In this document: piece after piece, positions 10,919 through 21,009 of the stretch
Numbering within the stretch: position 1 is the stretch's first letter
Layout of the letters: each line of letters opens with the position of its first letter
Origin: Conus ventricosus
Taxonomy: Eukaryota; Mollusca; Gastropoda; Neogastropoda; Conidae
DNA length: 64,000 nt
Reading direction: 5' to 3'
Assembly: GCA_018398815.1 (NCBI GenBank)
Contig: CM031601.1
Coordinates: 35,370,812 to 35,434,811, forward strand
Position numbers and translations under genes: made by a program
The notes under the pieces: model-generated
What the model saw: only the letters and a program-made list of their open reading frames with translations
Told to the model about the DNA's origin: nothing
Database searches by the model: none

Positions 10919-11167
10919 ATGGTGAAGGTGAACGATGGGTCGAGGGATGACACCCTTCCGTCGTCCCTCTCTGCCCTGGAGGCCCAACGTTCCGATTCCA
11001 AGGAGCAAACCGTGCTTCCATCAGTGGAAGAACTTACGGCCAACTTGGAGGGGGATTCAACAGAGGGGACGCTTGACCATGATTGCCATCATGCCTCCTC
11101 CTCTAACAGGCTGGCGGAGTTGCGTTCACAGCGTTTGGGTAGGAAGGGGCAAGCTGCACATGTGTAA
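10919..11167 (+). CDS. DIRS ORF1-like protein, N-terminal remnant
   Basis: An 82-residue open frame beginning at ATG 10919 just inside the left inverted repeat. It is hydrophilic and acidic (SLSALEAQRSDSKEQTV). In position it matches the gag-like ORF1 of DIRS elements, which packages the RNA, but there is no recognisable domain. It stops at an A-rich stretch (11165-11190), probably a decay product. Function is inferred only from position. Confidence 0.4.
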   Translation: MVKVNDGSRDDTLPSSLSALEAQRSDSKEQTVLPSVEELTANLEGDSTEGTLDHDCHHASSSNRLAELRSQRLGRKGQAAHV

Positions 11168-12179
11168 AAAAAAAACAAAAACAAAAAAAAATTCAGAAAG
11201 ACAAAGGGAAAGCTTCGCGTAAGTTTACATGGTTTTCTCCCTCGCCCCAATACTCTCCCCCGGGTTCATCATCTTTGCAGCACGAGTCCAGCTTGCCCCC
11301 TACTTCGCAAACGCCATGAGACTTGCATACGGTTCTTTTGGGACCCGATGAGGCAGATCTTGGTGAACAGGATATCTCATCATCTTTCAGCTGGGGCGGA
11401 CAGTGCAGCCAAGAGCCATTACAACTGTGTGCTTACATACAGAGATGCTTTCCTTCAAAAGCTAAACTCTCCTGCGAGCAAAGTGGCCCTCTGGTGTATT
11501 CCGGGACAACACCAGTTGCTCTTTGGCTATTACACTGCTGCATTTATCACATGCACTGCTGAATAAAATAGGAGGCAGCTTCCTATGCAGCCGGTCCGAC
11601 ACCCCGGCTCCTTTAAATGCCCCCCTCAGCCCCACTCTCCAGAGCCCCACTCTCCAGAGCCCCACCACCTAAACGGAAGCCTGCCTCCACTGGCACCGCT
11701 CGCCCTGTGCAGCACACATCCACCTTCGCTCAACCAAACAAGAATTCACGCATGCAGTACACATTTTTGGTTTGGCCGACAGAAACTGCCTCCACGGAAA
11801 TGACAGGAGGTCCTTCCGCCGCCCCCCCCCCCCCCCCCCCCCCCCCCCATGCCTGGCCATGGGGGAGCTTATAGAGGGAGAACGCAGACCGCTACCATCA
11901 TCGCCCACACTGCAGAACGACACAGGACATCACAGAACCCTCTTGTCGTCTCTGGTCCGGGGCCTCTCCTCCTTCGCCTCCTCTGGCCGGCAGTTTCCAG
12001 AGATGCCGAACAGTGGAGACGGATGGGTCTCAACCCATGGATAGTAGCAGTCCTAGAGGAGGGGTACTGTCTACCCTGGGCCTCCGAACGCCCTCCCCTC
12101 ATGCACTTTCCCCCCCCCCCCCCCCCTCCCTGCCAGCCTCCTCCCGCTCAAGCGGAGGCACCCCAGGTGGAAGTATCAG

Positions 12180-12990
12180 ATCTTCTCCTCCAAGGGGCCA
12201 TCACGGAATTAAGCAACCCCACTCCGGGTTCTACTCCCACCTATTCGTCATTCCCAAGACATCAGGGGGATGGAGGCCCATACTCGACCTCTCACCCCTC
12301 AACAAGTACCTGACGGCAAAGTTCAAGATGGACACTCAGTCCCAGATCAGAGACTCCATCCTGGCGCCTTCACAGGCTCTGTGCCAGGCCCACACCACCC
12401 AACTCCTACACCTCTGTTCCAAACTAGGGTTTGTCACCAACGCGAACAAATGCGAACTCACCCCCAGTCAACACTTCTCCTTTCTGGGCATGAGTTTCAA
12501 TTCCCGCACCATGATGGTCCCCTTCCAACGAGAGGTCCACACCCATTGCGGACCTCATCTCTCACCTACGCCAATCCACCCACTCCTCGGTCAGATTCCT
12601 GACTTCTCTCTTGGGGATGATGGAGTCCTTGGCCACCATCATTCCCCAGGGCAGGGTCCTCAAACGGCAACTCCAACGGGAGTTTCGATCGCAGTGGTCC
12701 CAGACTTCCAGACGCTGGGACCAGTCCATCCCCTTGGGTCCATGGTTCCACTGGGCCACAGACGAGTGGCTGGATTCCTCAGCGTGGACCTCCAGAGTTC
12801 CCATCTCCCGTCCCACCCAGCCACTGGACTCTACATGGACGCATCGAACATGGGCTGGGGCGCCCACATGGACCACCTTCACGCCTCCGGATCGTGGAAC
12901 TCCAGGATGGCTCAAATGCACATCAACATTTTTAAACTGGAGGCAGTCAGACTTTCTCTCCTCCAATTCCAACCCCCCGTCGTCACACAC
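12180..12990 (+). pseudogene. DIRS reverse transcriptase and RNase H start, palm deleted
   Basis: At 12210-12360 the frame gives SHLFVIPKTSGGWRPILDL followed by LNKYLTAKFKMDT, the classic DIRS RT entry. Directly after a few residues comes HLCSKLGFVTNANKCELTP and FSFLGMSFN, which normally lie about a hundred residues further on. The part between, which should carry the YxDD catalytic pair, is missing. RNase H follows with LYMDASNMGWGAHM (first catalytic Asp) and INIFKLEAVRLSL (catalytic Glu). Frameshifts occur near 12540. The loss of the palm makes the enzyme inactive. Confidence 0.85.
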
Positions 12991-13525
12991 CCACACATGT
13001 TTGTGTGCGCATGCGTGTGCACATGTGAGTGTATGTTTGTGTATGCATGTGTGCGCGCGCGAGGGCGTGCACGTGTGTGTGGTGAGCAGGGATGGATGGA
13101 TACCTGTCTGTGAGTGTGGGGATGTTTGTGCAAACTTGTGTATGTGCATGGGTGTATTTGTGGGGCTGTAAATGTGTCATATAATATCATTTATACACAA
13201 ATTTGTTTGATTTAATCGTTAAATTTACATTTATAAGCATTTTTATTGTGATTTTTTTTCTCTCTTGATAATATACAATGTAAATGATGTGACTATGTAT
13301 GAATGTGCAATATAAATGATGTTATGTATAATATAATGTGCAATGAGTTTATGAAATGATTGTGTTCTGTGATGTGGATAATTTTTTTTTTTTTTTTTTT
13401 TTTTTTTTGCTTTGTGTTTGGTCGGTTTTTATTGCTGTGTTTTTGTGTGAAATGCACCTGGACCAAATTTCTCATGATGAGATAATAAAGTGTTTCTTAT
13501 CTTATCTTATCTTATCTTACATTCT
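12990..13525 (+). mobile_element. TG-rich insertion with a (CTTAT)n tail inside DIRS RNase H
   Basis: RNase H coding text stops near 12985 and resumes at about 13530 with HIAGAHNILADPLS. The intervening 535 bp is a TG-rich, then AT-rich sequence ending AATAAAGTGTTTCTTATC and four further TTATC-like units. A 3' microsatellite tail of this kind marks retrotransposed LINE or SINE ends in this window (compare 52150-52168). The body is not recognised and I could not fix a target-site duplication. Confidence 0.5.
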
Positions 13526-14040
13526 CCCTCTGCGCAAGTCACATAGCAGGAGCTCACAACATTCTGGCAGACCCTCTCAGTCAGTCCAAATCCCTTTTAC
13601 ACACAGAATGGACCCTCAACAGCCACTCCCTGTGCACTGTGTGGACCCATTGGATCTCCCCAATGATTGATCTCTTTGCCACCCGGTTCACCACCGTCTC
13701 CCGTTCTATGTCTCACCAGTCCCTGACCCTCGAGCGCACCCGATCGACGCTTTCTCCCTACCCTGGATGGGTCTCATAGCCTACGCCTTCCCTCCGTTCC
13801 CTGTCCTTCTCAGAGTGATGAGGAAAGCAGGACTGGAGAGACCCAGACTCATTCTGATCACCCCGTGGTGGCCGACTCGGTCGTGGTTTCCAGACCTCAG
13901 GTCTCTGCACATGTTCCCCGTTCCCTCTGACTCCGTGCTGGGACATACGCTGACAGCCACGCTCAGGTTTAACCCGCTCAAAACCACAGATGCTCCGCCT
14001 ACACGCTTGGCTCCTGTACGTACCCAACTGTGAACATCTG
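13526..14040 (+). pseudogene. DIRS RNase H C-terminus and linker
   Basis: Across shifting frames the text shows HIAGAHNILADPLSQS, then WISPMIDLFATRF, then MGLIAYAFPPFPVL and ITPWWPTRSWFPDL. These are conserved in DIRS/Ngaro polyproteins after the RNase H active site. At least two frameshifts occur. Confidence 0.75.
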
Positions 14041-15700
14041 CCCCTCCCTCCTAAACAGACAGATCCCAGTACGTCCTGGACAGGCTGTCAGGACCTTCGG
14101 GACTTAGCGACGGCCTCTCGCATATCCAGCACAGACTCCCTCTACGACTACCATTTGGTGAGATGTGTCACCTGGTGCTCAGATAACTCCATCCTGCATA
14201 ACACACATCAATATTCATTGGGCAATTTCCTATCACACCTTTTCCTCAGTCAAAACTTGTCGGCTAGATCTATCCACAGCTGCAGGTCTGCTTTCTGTAC
14301 CACCATTCGTCAACCTGGGGGCTCTCCTTTGCCAACGACTTCCTGCTCAGAGAGATCTCTAGGGGCGCTGCCTTGCCCGAGGCCCAGTCCCCTGGATGCA
14401 TCCCACCTTGGGATCTCTTCGTCGTCCTCAACATACTCGGGGAAACCGCCGTTCGAGCCTTTAGCCTCCATCCCCTTTGACCTCCTCTCTCTCAAAACCA
14501 CTTTCTCCTCGCACTCACTACTATGTAGCGAGATCCATGCCCTCATTGGTACCCCAGGGACATCGCCTTCCATAGGGACACCCCTGTCTCCCTCCGGTTT
14601 CTCCCCTAGTTCCTCGCTAAGAACCTAGAACCGGGCACAGCTTCTCCCTCCCTCATCATCAGATCACTCTCCGATATCTCCCAGAGGTGTCTCCTCATAT
14701 CCATCTATCCTAACAACTACAAGACATCTCCGCGGGCACCATCTCCACATGGCTCTCAAACTCGGTTAACCCTCTTCAGTATGCACTTACCTGAGCTTAG
14801 TTACGCAGAAAACCAATGGCAAGATAAGTAACTCCATAGTTTGAACATGGTTACCCAATTTAAAAATCAATTTCAAAGAGAGGAAAGGAAATAATGAAAT
14901 GAAAATAATTTTAAAAATTCGTACAAATATATATGTTGCTATATCATAAGTTTGAAGAATGTCACATGAGCCATTTACTCGGGGAAAAAAAATCTTCTTC
15001 TTCAGAACTTTCTTCCGAATCGTTGTTTATCATATCTGGAACCTCATCCCAGTCGAAATCTAGGTCACTGTAAGCTTCATCACCCAGCACTTTCACTAAG
15101 TCTTATGCCGTAAATCCTACAAATCACAGTATCTTCATCACTAAACCTCATTATAGAACGGCAGAAATCAAGGTTAGCCATGGTGAAAAACAGCATTTCA
15201 ACCACAAAACTTTAAAAATTCATAACCCGAGAACTACGGCACATATCGACTCGCGTTTTTTTGCAAACGGAAGTGAATGGCTACAGGAAGAAGGAAGTCA
15301 TGTTCTCGCGAGACTTCCTTTTTCTACGAGAAACATGGCGGCGCCCATTGTTGCCACGTGTTTTACCGGGCGCTGGCAGGTGCTCAGCCTTTTTGGCTGT
15401 GTGATTTCCGGTTGGGCGCTAGCGGGTGCGCGCTTGTCAAGAGAGTTAAGGCCGCACACGTACAAGCACATAAAGACTTGCCGGTCTTATCTCCCTGGGC
15501 ACATGAGGTTAGAGCACTTGCCACTTCCACAGCGTTCCAACACTCAGTACCCCTGCGCCACCTTTCTGGAGGCAGCCTACTGGCGTTCGGGAATCCCTTC
15601 ATAAAGTTCTACTTGAGGGATATCCGCATGACCAGGGCTGATGGTTCTAAAGGATTTCTTTTGTTGCGGCTAACACAGCCTTCTCTATCCCGACTTCTAC
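14041..15700 (+). pseudogene. DIRS tyrosine recombinase, split by a MITE
   Basis: The tyrosine recombinase would integrate the circular DNA copy by strand exchange. The first part (14041-14765) is frameshifted but shows the SEIHAL segment near 14525, the region of the first catalytic arginine. It is interrupted by the MITE at 14766-15449. The second part (15446-15660) encodes SPWAHEVRALATS with the second catalytic box (H-x-x-R) and FIKFYLRDI before the expected catalytic tyrosine region. The reading continues cleanly if the MITE and one TTAA are left out. Confidence 0.75.
14766..15449. mobile_element. Nonautonomous piggyBac-like MITE, 676 bp, copy 1
   Basis: TTAA at 14766-14769 and 15446-15449 flank a body of 676 bp with ends CCCTCTTCAGTATGCAC and CTTGTCAAGAGAG. 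On the minus strand an ATG at about 15182 opens an acidic frame with DLDFDWDEVPDM followed by a run of E and S, in the style of a piggyBac transposase N-terminus. The element is a deletion derivative that kept this start. A second copy with the same body length lies at 27439. Confidence 0.88.
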
Positions 15701-15904
15701 CCCCAAGAACCATTAGGGCACTCTACCCTCCTCCAATTCCTTTAAATTCTGCTACTGTCTGACATGGTAGAGTATATGACGGCAAAATGGAGAGTTTTTA
15801 ACATACTCCCTGTTTGGCTAGTATACCTACCATGTCAGACTCTAACGCCCGCCCGTCTTTCCCATCTAGCACTATGGTCCTCGGGGGCTTACCTTGCGCA
15901 TATG

Positions 15905-16060
15905 CCTCGCTGAATGAGGAACAGGAAGTTTGCACCAGCTTTCTGACTAAGATGGAAGTAGGGTGGGTGTCTTGTTACTGTGTTAGCCACACAAAAAATT
16001 TGGCCTCCAGAGCTAACTAACTGCTGTAGAATGCTACTGTCTGACATGGTAGGTATATTA
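15905..16060 (-). repeat. DIRS right inverted terminal repeat
   Basis: Reverse complement of the left repeat: GAGGAACAGGAAGTTTGCAC, AAGTAGGGTGGGTGTCTTGT, GTTAGCCACACAAAAAATTT, AGCTAACTAACTGC. Flanked by the inverted pair 15745-15840 and 16036-16105, both with GTCTGACATGGTAG and AAACAGGGAGTATG. Confidence 0.85.
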
Positions 16061-16129
16061 GCCAAACAGGGAGTATGATAAAAACTCTCCAGTTTTGACA
16101 CTTGTAAAGGAGGGGTAGGCGGGAAAAAG

Positions 16130-18350
16130 AAAAAAAAGAAAAAAAAAGCAGCTTGTGACAACTGGTGGAGTTTAGAGCTTCGGACGTGAACACGCCAAGA
16201 GATGCCGCTCCAACCACAGCCTCAGTCAGTAAATCGTTCCACTCAGTGATGGTTTGCGGGAGGAACGAATAACTCCGGTAGTCCTGTTGACACTGAAGTC
16301 TAGCAAGCTGCGCTGAGTGTGCTCTTCTGTCCCTCTCCTTAGGTGCTCTCAACTTTGGCTTCTGAGATTTACGAAGTTTACCAAAATCCACCTGGACCAT
16401 GTTGTTAATGATTTTGTACATCATGGTGAGCCTTGCGATCTTACGTCGGCTTTGTAGGGATGTCCATCCGAGGTGGTGTAACATGTTGGTGACGCTAGTG
16501 GTCCTTTGGTAACAATTTAAAAAGAAATGTGCTGAACTTTGTTGCACAGCCTCAATTTTTGTGATCTGTCCTTCTTTGTATGGTCCCGCACAGTACTCCG
16601 AGCTTAATCTCGAGCGCGGGATTGATACAGTCCCCGGAAAATCTGTTCCTTCCTGCAATTATCGAGTCTGAACGCGGGCAGACTCCCGCACAGTTGCAGG
16701 ACTGCCCGCCCTGTTCACTGATCGTTGCGGGTGCTCGTTTGTCGACTGCTTGAAAAACTGAAACTAGGACTGAGCAGGAGCGAACGATTTCTTGATATTT
16801 CATTGGCTGTTAGTGTAAATCAACCAATCGGTGGCGTTCATCTCCTCCATCTCGATCACCGACGAGAAGTTGCGAGAGTTTGAGGCGCCATATTGTATAT
16901 TTTCCAAAATGAAGCGTGCACCCACCCTGTTCGACTTCGACTTTCGTGGAGGAAAAGTGAAAAAAAAAAAAGATTCTGTGCCATGCGAGGGTAGAGAAGA
17001 TCATGAAGAAACCGCGACTACATCCAAAAGCTCGCAGAAGCAGCCCGAAAAGAGTGCCAGTGCAAGGGAACACCGTTTCAAAACGATTGGCTGAAGAAGT
17101 GGCCTGGGGGGGGGGGGGGGGGGGGGGGAGTGCCCCCTTTTTTTTTATATGAGGGGGGGACTGCCCCCTTTTTCAAAGATCCTAGATTAAGCTCTGAGTA
17201 CTTGCATATTCAAGAACAGGCCGCACTATTGCCTTATAGGCTGTCTCTTTGAGTCGGATGTTACAGACTTTGAGGTTTCTTCGCAAAAACCCTAACGTTT
17301 TGTTAGCTTTGTTCGTGATATTATGACATGGAGGTCCCAGTCTAGGTCTTGTGCGATCGTGACCCCCAAATACTTCGCCAAGGTGACATTGGCGAGAGTC
17401 CGGTTGTGCAGCTGGTACGATGGTGTCAGCAGCTTCTTCTTTCTCTTGGGACTGATAACCGGGAGGGTGGTACATGTCACATGGTGGAATGACAGATCCC
17501 AACTTTTCTCCCATTTCTCCTAGCTGTTGGACATCTGTTTGTAGTTGGGTCTGGTCTTGGCATGCTGTTATTGGCCTGTAGACAGCGGTGTCATCTGCAA
17601 AAAGTTGCGTGGATGAGGAGACAGTTCTGGGCAAGTCTTTTATATAAACGAAGAACAAGCTTGAACCAAGAACGGAGCCATGGGGTACTCCAGATTTCAC
17701 AGCAACCGAGTCTGACTTTGCACTGTCAACCACCACAGCCTGCTTCCGGTCTTGTAGAAAGCTTCCAGTCCATCTGTTAACATGGCCTCAAACTCCATAA
17801 TGGTGCTGTTTATGCAGGAGGAAGGAATTATTACTCTTGTCGAAGGCTTTTGCGAAGTCCATTACCACAGTGTCAGTGTCAGTTTGTTGGCAGGTTTCCA
17901 TATCCTCCATGAACTCCAGCAGCTGGGTTTCCCAAGATCTTTTACGATGAAAGCCTTGCTGTCTTGGAGAAAGGATGTTGTTCTTCTCCAGATGGTCCAT
18001 GAGTGAGCTGACGATGACGTGTTCCATGATCTAACATAGGATGCAGGTCAATGATACGGGGCGATAATTAGCTGGATCGTAATTTTCGCCCTTTTTAAAG
18101 ACTGGGGCGATGTTGGCTGACCTCCAGTCTTCTGGTACAATGCCTGTGTCCATGGAGGTTCTGAACAGCAGTGTCAGGATGGGAGCGACTTTGTGCGCAA
18201 GCTCTTTAAGCACCCTCGGTGAGATCCCATTGGGGCCGCAGGCCTTGTGGGGATTTAATCCTTTTAGCAGGTTCCTGATGCCCTCCTCTGAGATGTGGAT
18301 CTTGCTGAGCTCGGAGTAGTCTGTCTCGTGCATACGACATTTGTCCATAA
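16130..18350 (-). pseudogene. LINE reverse transcriptase (minus strand)
   Basis: The RT runs from about 18350 down to 16130. Segments at 18031-18348 give the fingers block, 17788-18027 the next block (TQLLEFMEDM, VVMDFAKAFDK with the first palm aspartate), 17182-17736 the VPHGSVLG and LFADDTAVY blocks (FADD is the catalytic pair), and 16130-16590 the thumb/C-terminus ending with FLPQTITEWNDL. Breaks fall at about 18030 and at the MITE. The catalytic residues survive, but the frame does not. Confidence 0.85.
16592..17202. mobile_element. hAT-like MITE with 6-bp duplication, 599 bp body
   Basis: AGTACT at 16592-16597 and 17197-17202 flank a body whose ends are inverted: CCGAGCTTAATCT at the left and AGATTAAGCTCTG at the right. 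Removing it rejoins the LINE text LEYAST to its continuation. On the plus strand an ATG at 16909 opens MKRAPTLFDFDF, lysine-rich text and, in the next frame, NDWLKKWP just before a poly-G tract; this resembles N-termini of ZNF862-like hAT transposases. hAT groups with shorter 5-6 bp duplications are known, so hAT is likely but not proved. Confidence 0.65.
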
Positions 18351-18899
18351 ACTGCTTCCTGGTGTAGACCTGGCCATCGGTACAGACTGACTGAAATTGT
18401 TCGTTCAGAATTTTCGCTTAATGCTTAGGTTCTGGTATCAGCCTGCCCAGCACCTTCAAAGGTGACACATCCTATCTTTGCAGTCTTCTGGTGCTTATTA
18501 TAAGACCAGAATCTTTTTAAAGATGACGAGAGTTCATCCGGTGGGGTCTCTGCCAGGGTTTTGTTTGTGTAAGTCCAGTATGCTCTGCGTAGTTTGCGTT
18601 GTATAATTCTTCTCAGCTCCGTGGACTCTTCTCAGGTCCTGTCGTCCTGTCTTCTTCAGCTTCGTGGACTCTTCTCTCAGGTCCTGTCATCCCGTCTTCT
18701 TCAGCTTCGTGGACTCTACTCTTGGGTCCTGTCGTCCTGTCTTCTTCAGCTTCTTGTAGACTCTATCTCTCCTGTTAATGAGCTTCTTTGTATCAGGTGT
18801 AACCCAAGGCTTACTACATTTGGGACGTGCTTGTTTACGGGGAACATAGGTCTCTTCAGCTTGTAACTATGCTTCCTTAAAGCGTTTCCATAAATTTTC

Positions 18900-20012
18900 T
18901 GTAGTTAGGTTACCCTTTTCCTCTACAAGGCTGGAGTGCAGGGCCTTCATTGCTTCTCTCATGCCGTCCCAGACTGCTGTGTTGAATCCATCTGGGGCTC
19001 TGCTTGGTTTTCTCCACCGCAATGTTATACTCACAGTAGACTATCTCATGGTCAGAAACACCCATGACAGTCTCTGCTAATGGAATGAGGCCTGGTGAGT
19101 TAGTGAAGATAAGGTCAAGGGTGTTATTAAGCCTTGTGGGCTGAGTCACCATTTATTCAAGTCCATGATCCCTAATTAGTTTAAGGAACACCCGGTGTTG
19201 TCCCACAGCTCTGGCGTTAGGTTTCAGCGTGGCTGTTCCCTGAATCAAATCCAGGGAAGTTAAAGTCACCTCGAATTTTCACGTGTGTGTTTGGATTTGA
19301 AGATAACCTATCAAGAGATTCTCCAAATTTCCTCAAACTTTCGTAGTCAGCATGTTAGGACGGTAAAATGAGCATAAGTACAAAGTCTTTTTTCCCTTTA
19401 GTTTCAATGCTGCCCATGCAATTTCACAGTTGGTTTGCAGTTCCTTCACAGTAAAGCTGTTAAGCTTCTTATGCACGGCCACAAAGACTCACCCTCCCTC
19501 CCTGTTACGATCATTATGATACAAAAGGTAAGGTCCTGGTCCTGGTAATGCTTCTGTGTCCAAAATGTCATCGTCTAGTCTATGTGTGTGTCTGTTCTGA
19601 ATATAATATCCGGACAGAGACTGTCGATAACGTTTAGCATTGGTGCCCTCTTTGATATGCATGACTGAAAATTTATATTCGGTATACGCAGTGGACAACC
19701 TTTCCACTTGTCTTGTTGACTGGCTCTGGTAGGCGTGGATGTGTGCAGGGGGTGAAAGTTGTTCTCTGTTGGCGTTATACAGGAAATATCCTTTTCAGAA
19801 CTGCAAGCAGTATATCCAGAAGAATCAGTTGAGAAAAATTGCCAATCGTTGACATGCTGATTGAAAACTATGATGCTGTTTGGATTACCACACAGAGCAC
19901 AGTACCAGGAGATATCAGCTTTAGAGTCATTCAATTTTGCATAATGTTCATCTGTGATACTTTGACAGCTAGCATGAAACCACTGACTGCAGGTTTCGCA
20001 TTGGACACCCAT
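18900..20012 (-). pseudogene. LINE PHD-finger ORF and endonuclease remnants
   Basis: From 20012 to about 19850 the frame begins VQCETCSQWFHASC and ends with ADISWYCALCGNP, a PHD-type C4HC3 pattern, probably for nucleic-acid or protein binding. Further down, text at 19575-19640 (VIDSLCPDIIFRTDTHID) resembles the APE endonuclease start, in which ExxLd is the common form. At 18910-19152 LDLIFTNSPGLI and GVSDHEIVY match the endonuclease end (catalytic D and H of SDH). Intervening text is frameshifted. Confidence 0.75.
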
Positions 20013-20400
20013 TTGACCCCAGGTAAGTGGCAGGTCACACTCCCCACATGGGCAGTGATTCTCAGTTTTCTGGTAAGGTGGCAGATATGCTGTCGGGGCC
20101 TGGGTTTAGCTCAGGCGCGTAGAGTTCAAAAGCAACAAAACAGTCAGGTACAATTTCACAGTCCTTCGTTTGGGAAAGGATTTACATCTTTCTGTGTATC
20201 TGCAGGCAGCAAGAAAGTGGGTGACTAGACTCATGCATGTGTTGGAACTCCTGAAGACTGTTTTTCCCGCAAAACCCAAGTGTAGCACGTTGTTAGAACT
20301 ATCTGGACCTTTGGCCTCTAAAATTAGCAGTCTGTGCCCCAGGAGAGCGGCTACGACGAACCCAGCGTAATGCATGCCATGACTCATTTCAAGAGTTCAT

Positions 20401-21009
20401 ACATGAAGTTTTCAGAATTCAAGAGAGTAAGTATACTCACAGATTCGTAGCTGTAGTCCTCAGGGAACAGAGATAAACATCAGCAAACACATTTCTAAGA
20501 GAAGATGTACTGTGCTTCCCAAATTAGATCGTTGATATCAAACATTTCAAAGAAGTCTGACCGGAAGTTTTTCACAGCTGATGCAGTCCTGTACAAAATG
20601 GTGACAGATCGATATTTTCACCCCAGTAAAAAAATTAATTGTCCATAAATTTGCACGAATAGTCCAAAATGGGTGAAAATTTTAAAGAAAGCACACTATT
20701 TATCTAAAGTAACTCCCATATCAACAAAGCGACTGAATTCAAGTCATAACACAGCCGGTTTTACTTTCCTCCAACTTTGAACGTGAGCATTTCAGCAGCA
20801 GACGTCACTTCAGATGGAAATTTCAGTGTCTTGCACTAAAATCCCAAAAAATACTAACACGTTTCAAATTTCTGTGGCCAGAAGAGAAATTCAATCCACC
20901 AAAAATAATACTAGAGCCAAAGAAATAATAGAAATGTTTTTAAATGTCACATCGTCGAGTACCCGAATCAGAAACAACGTCTAGCCACTACGCATACGCT
21001 ACCCATCCT
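20401..21009. other. No gene recognised
   Basis: Sequence between the 5' region of the minus-strand LINE and the right satellite array. It may include the LINE 5' UTR or the host sequence next to the array. No coding region, inverted repeat or repeat family seen. Confidence 0.4.

Larger units (their letters stand above)
10470..16105 (+). mobile_element. DIRS-type tyrosine-recombinase retrotransposon, decayed
   Basis: The ends are inverted repeats: about 10483-10655 matches the reverse complement of about 15905-16060 (shared cores GCTAACTAACTGC and GGAAACAGGAAGTTTGCACC-like). Between them come an ORF1-like frame, a DIRS-type RT (GGWRPILDLSPLNKYL), RNase H (MDASNMGWGAHM, HIAGAHN), and a tyrosine recombinase C-terminus (HEVRALATS, IKFYLRDI). 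This order and the inverted ends are typical of DIRS. A further inverted pair, 15745-15840 versus 16036-16105, lies at the right end and resembles the internal complementary region of such elements. Two later insertions (12990-13525 and 14766-15449) interrupt it. The RT palm is deleted, so it is dead. Confidence 0.85.
16110..20400 (-). mobile_element. Non-LTR retrotransposon with PHD-finger ORF, minus strand
   Basis: Read on the minus strand, from 20012: a PHD-type zinc finger (CETCSQWFHASC, YCALC), then endonuclease fragments (LDLIFTNSPGLIPL, GVSDHEIVY at 18910-19152), then RT (LNPHKACGPNGISPRVLKEL, NYRPVSLTCI, VPHGSVLGSSLF, LFADDTAVYRP) and the C-terminal region (LGWTSLQSRRKIARLTMMYK). A PHD finger ahead of an APE endonuclease and RT occurs in CR1/Rex-like LINEs, so a CR1/Jockey-group placement is likely. 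Frameshifts and stops break it throughout. It abuts the right end of the DIRS element and is interrupted by the insertion at 16592-17202. Confidence 0.82.

Noticed and set aside
12562..13149. A 195-codon minus-strand frame
   Set aside because: It is antisense to the DIRS RNase H and a GT-rich tract, with His/Thr repeats and no domain.
19850..20012. A host PHD-finger gene
   Set aside because: It lies directly upstream of the endonuclease and RT on the same strand, as in PHD-bearing LINEs.
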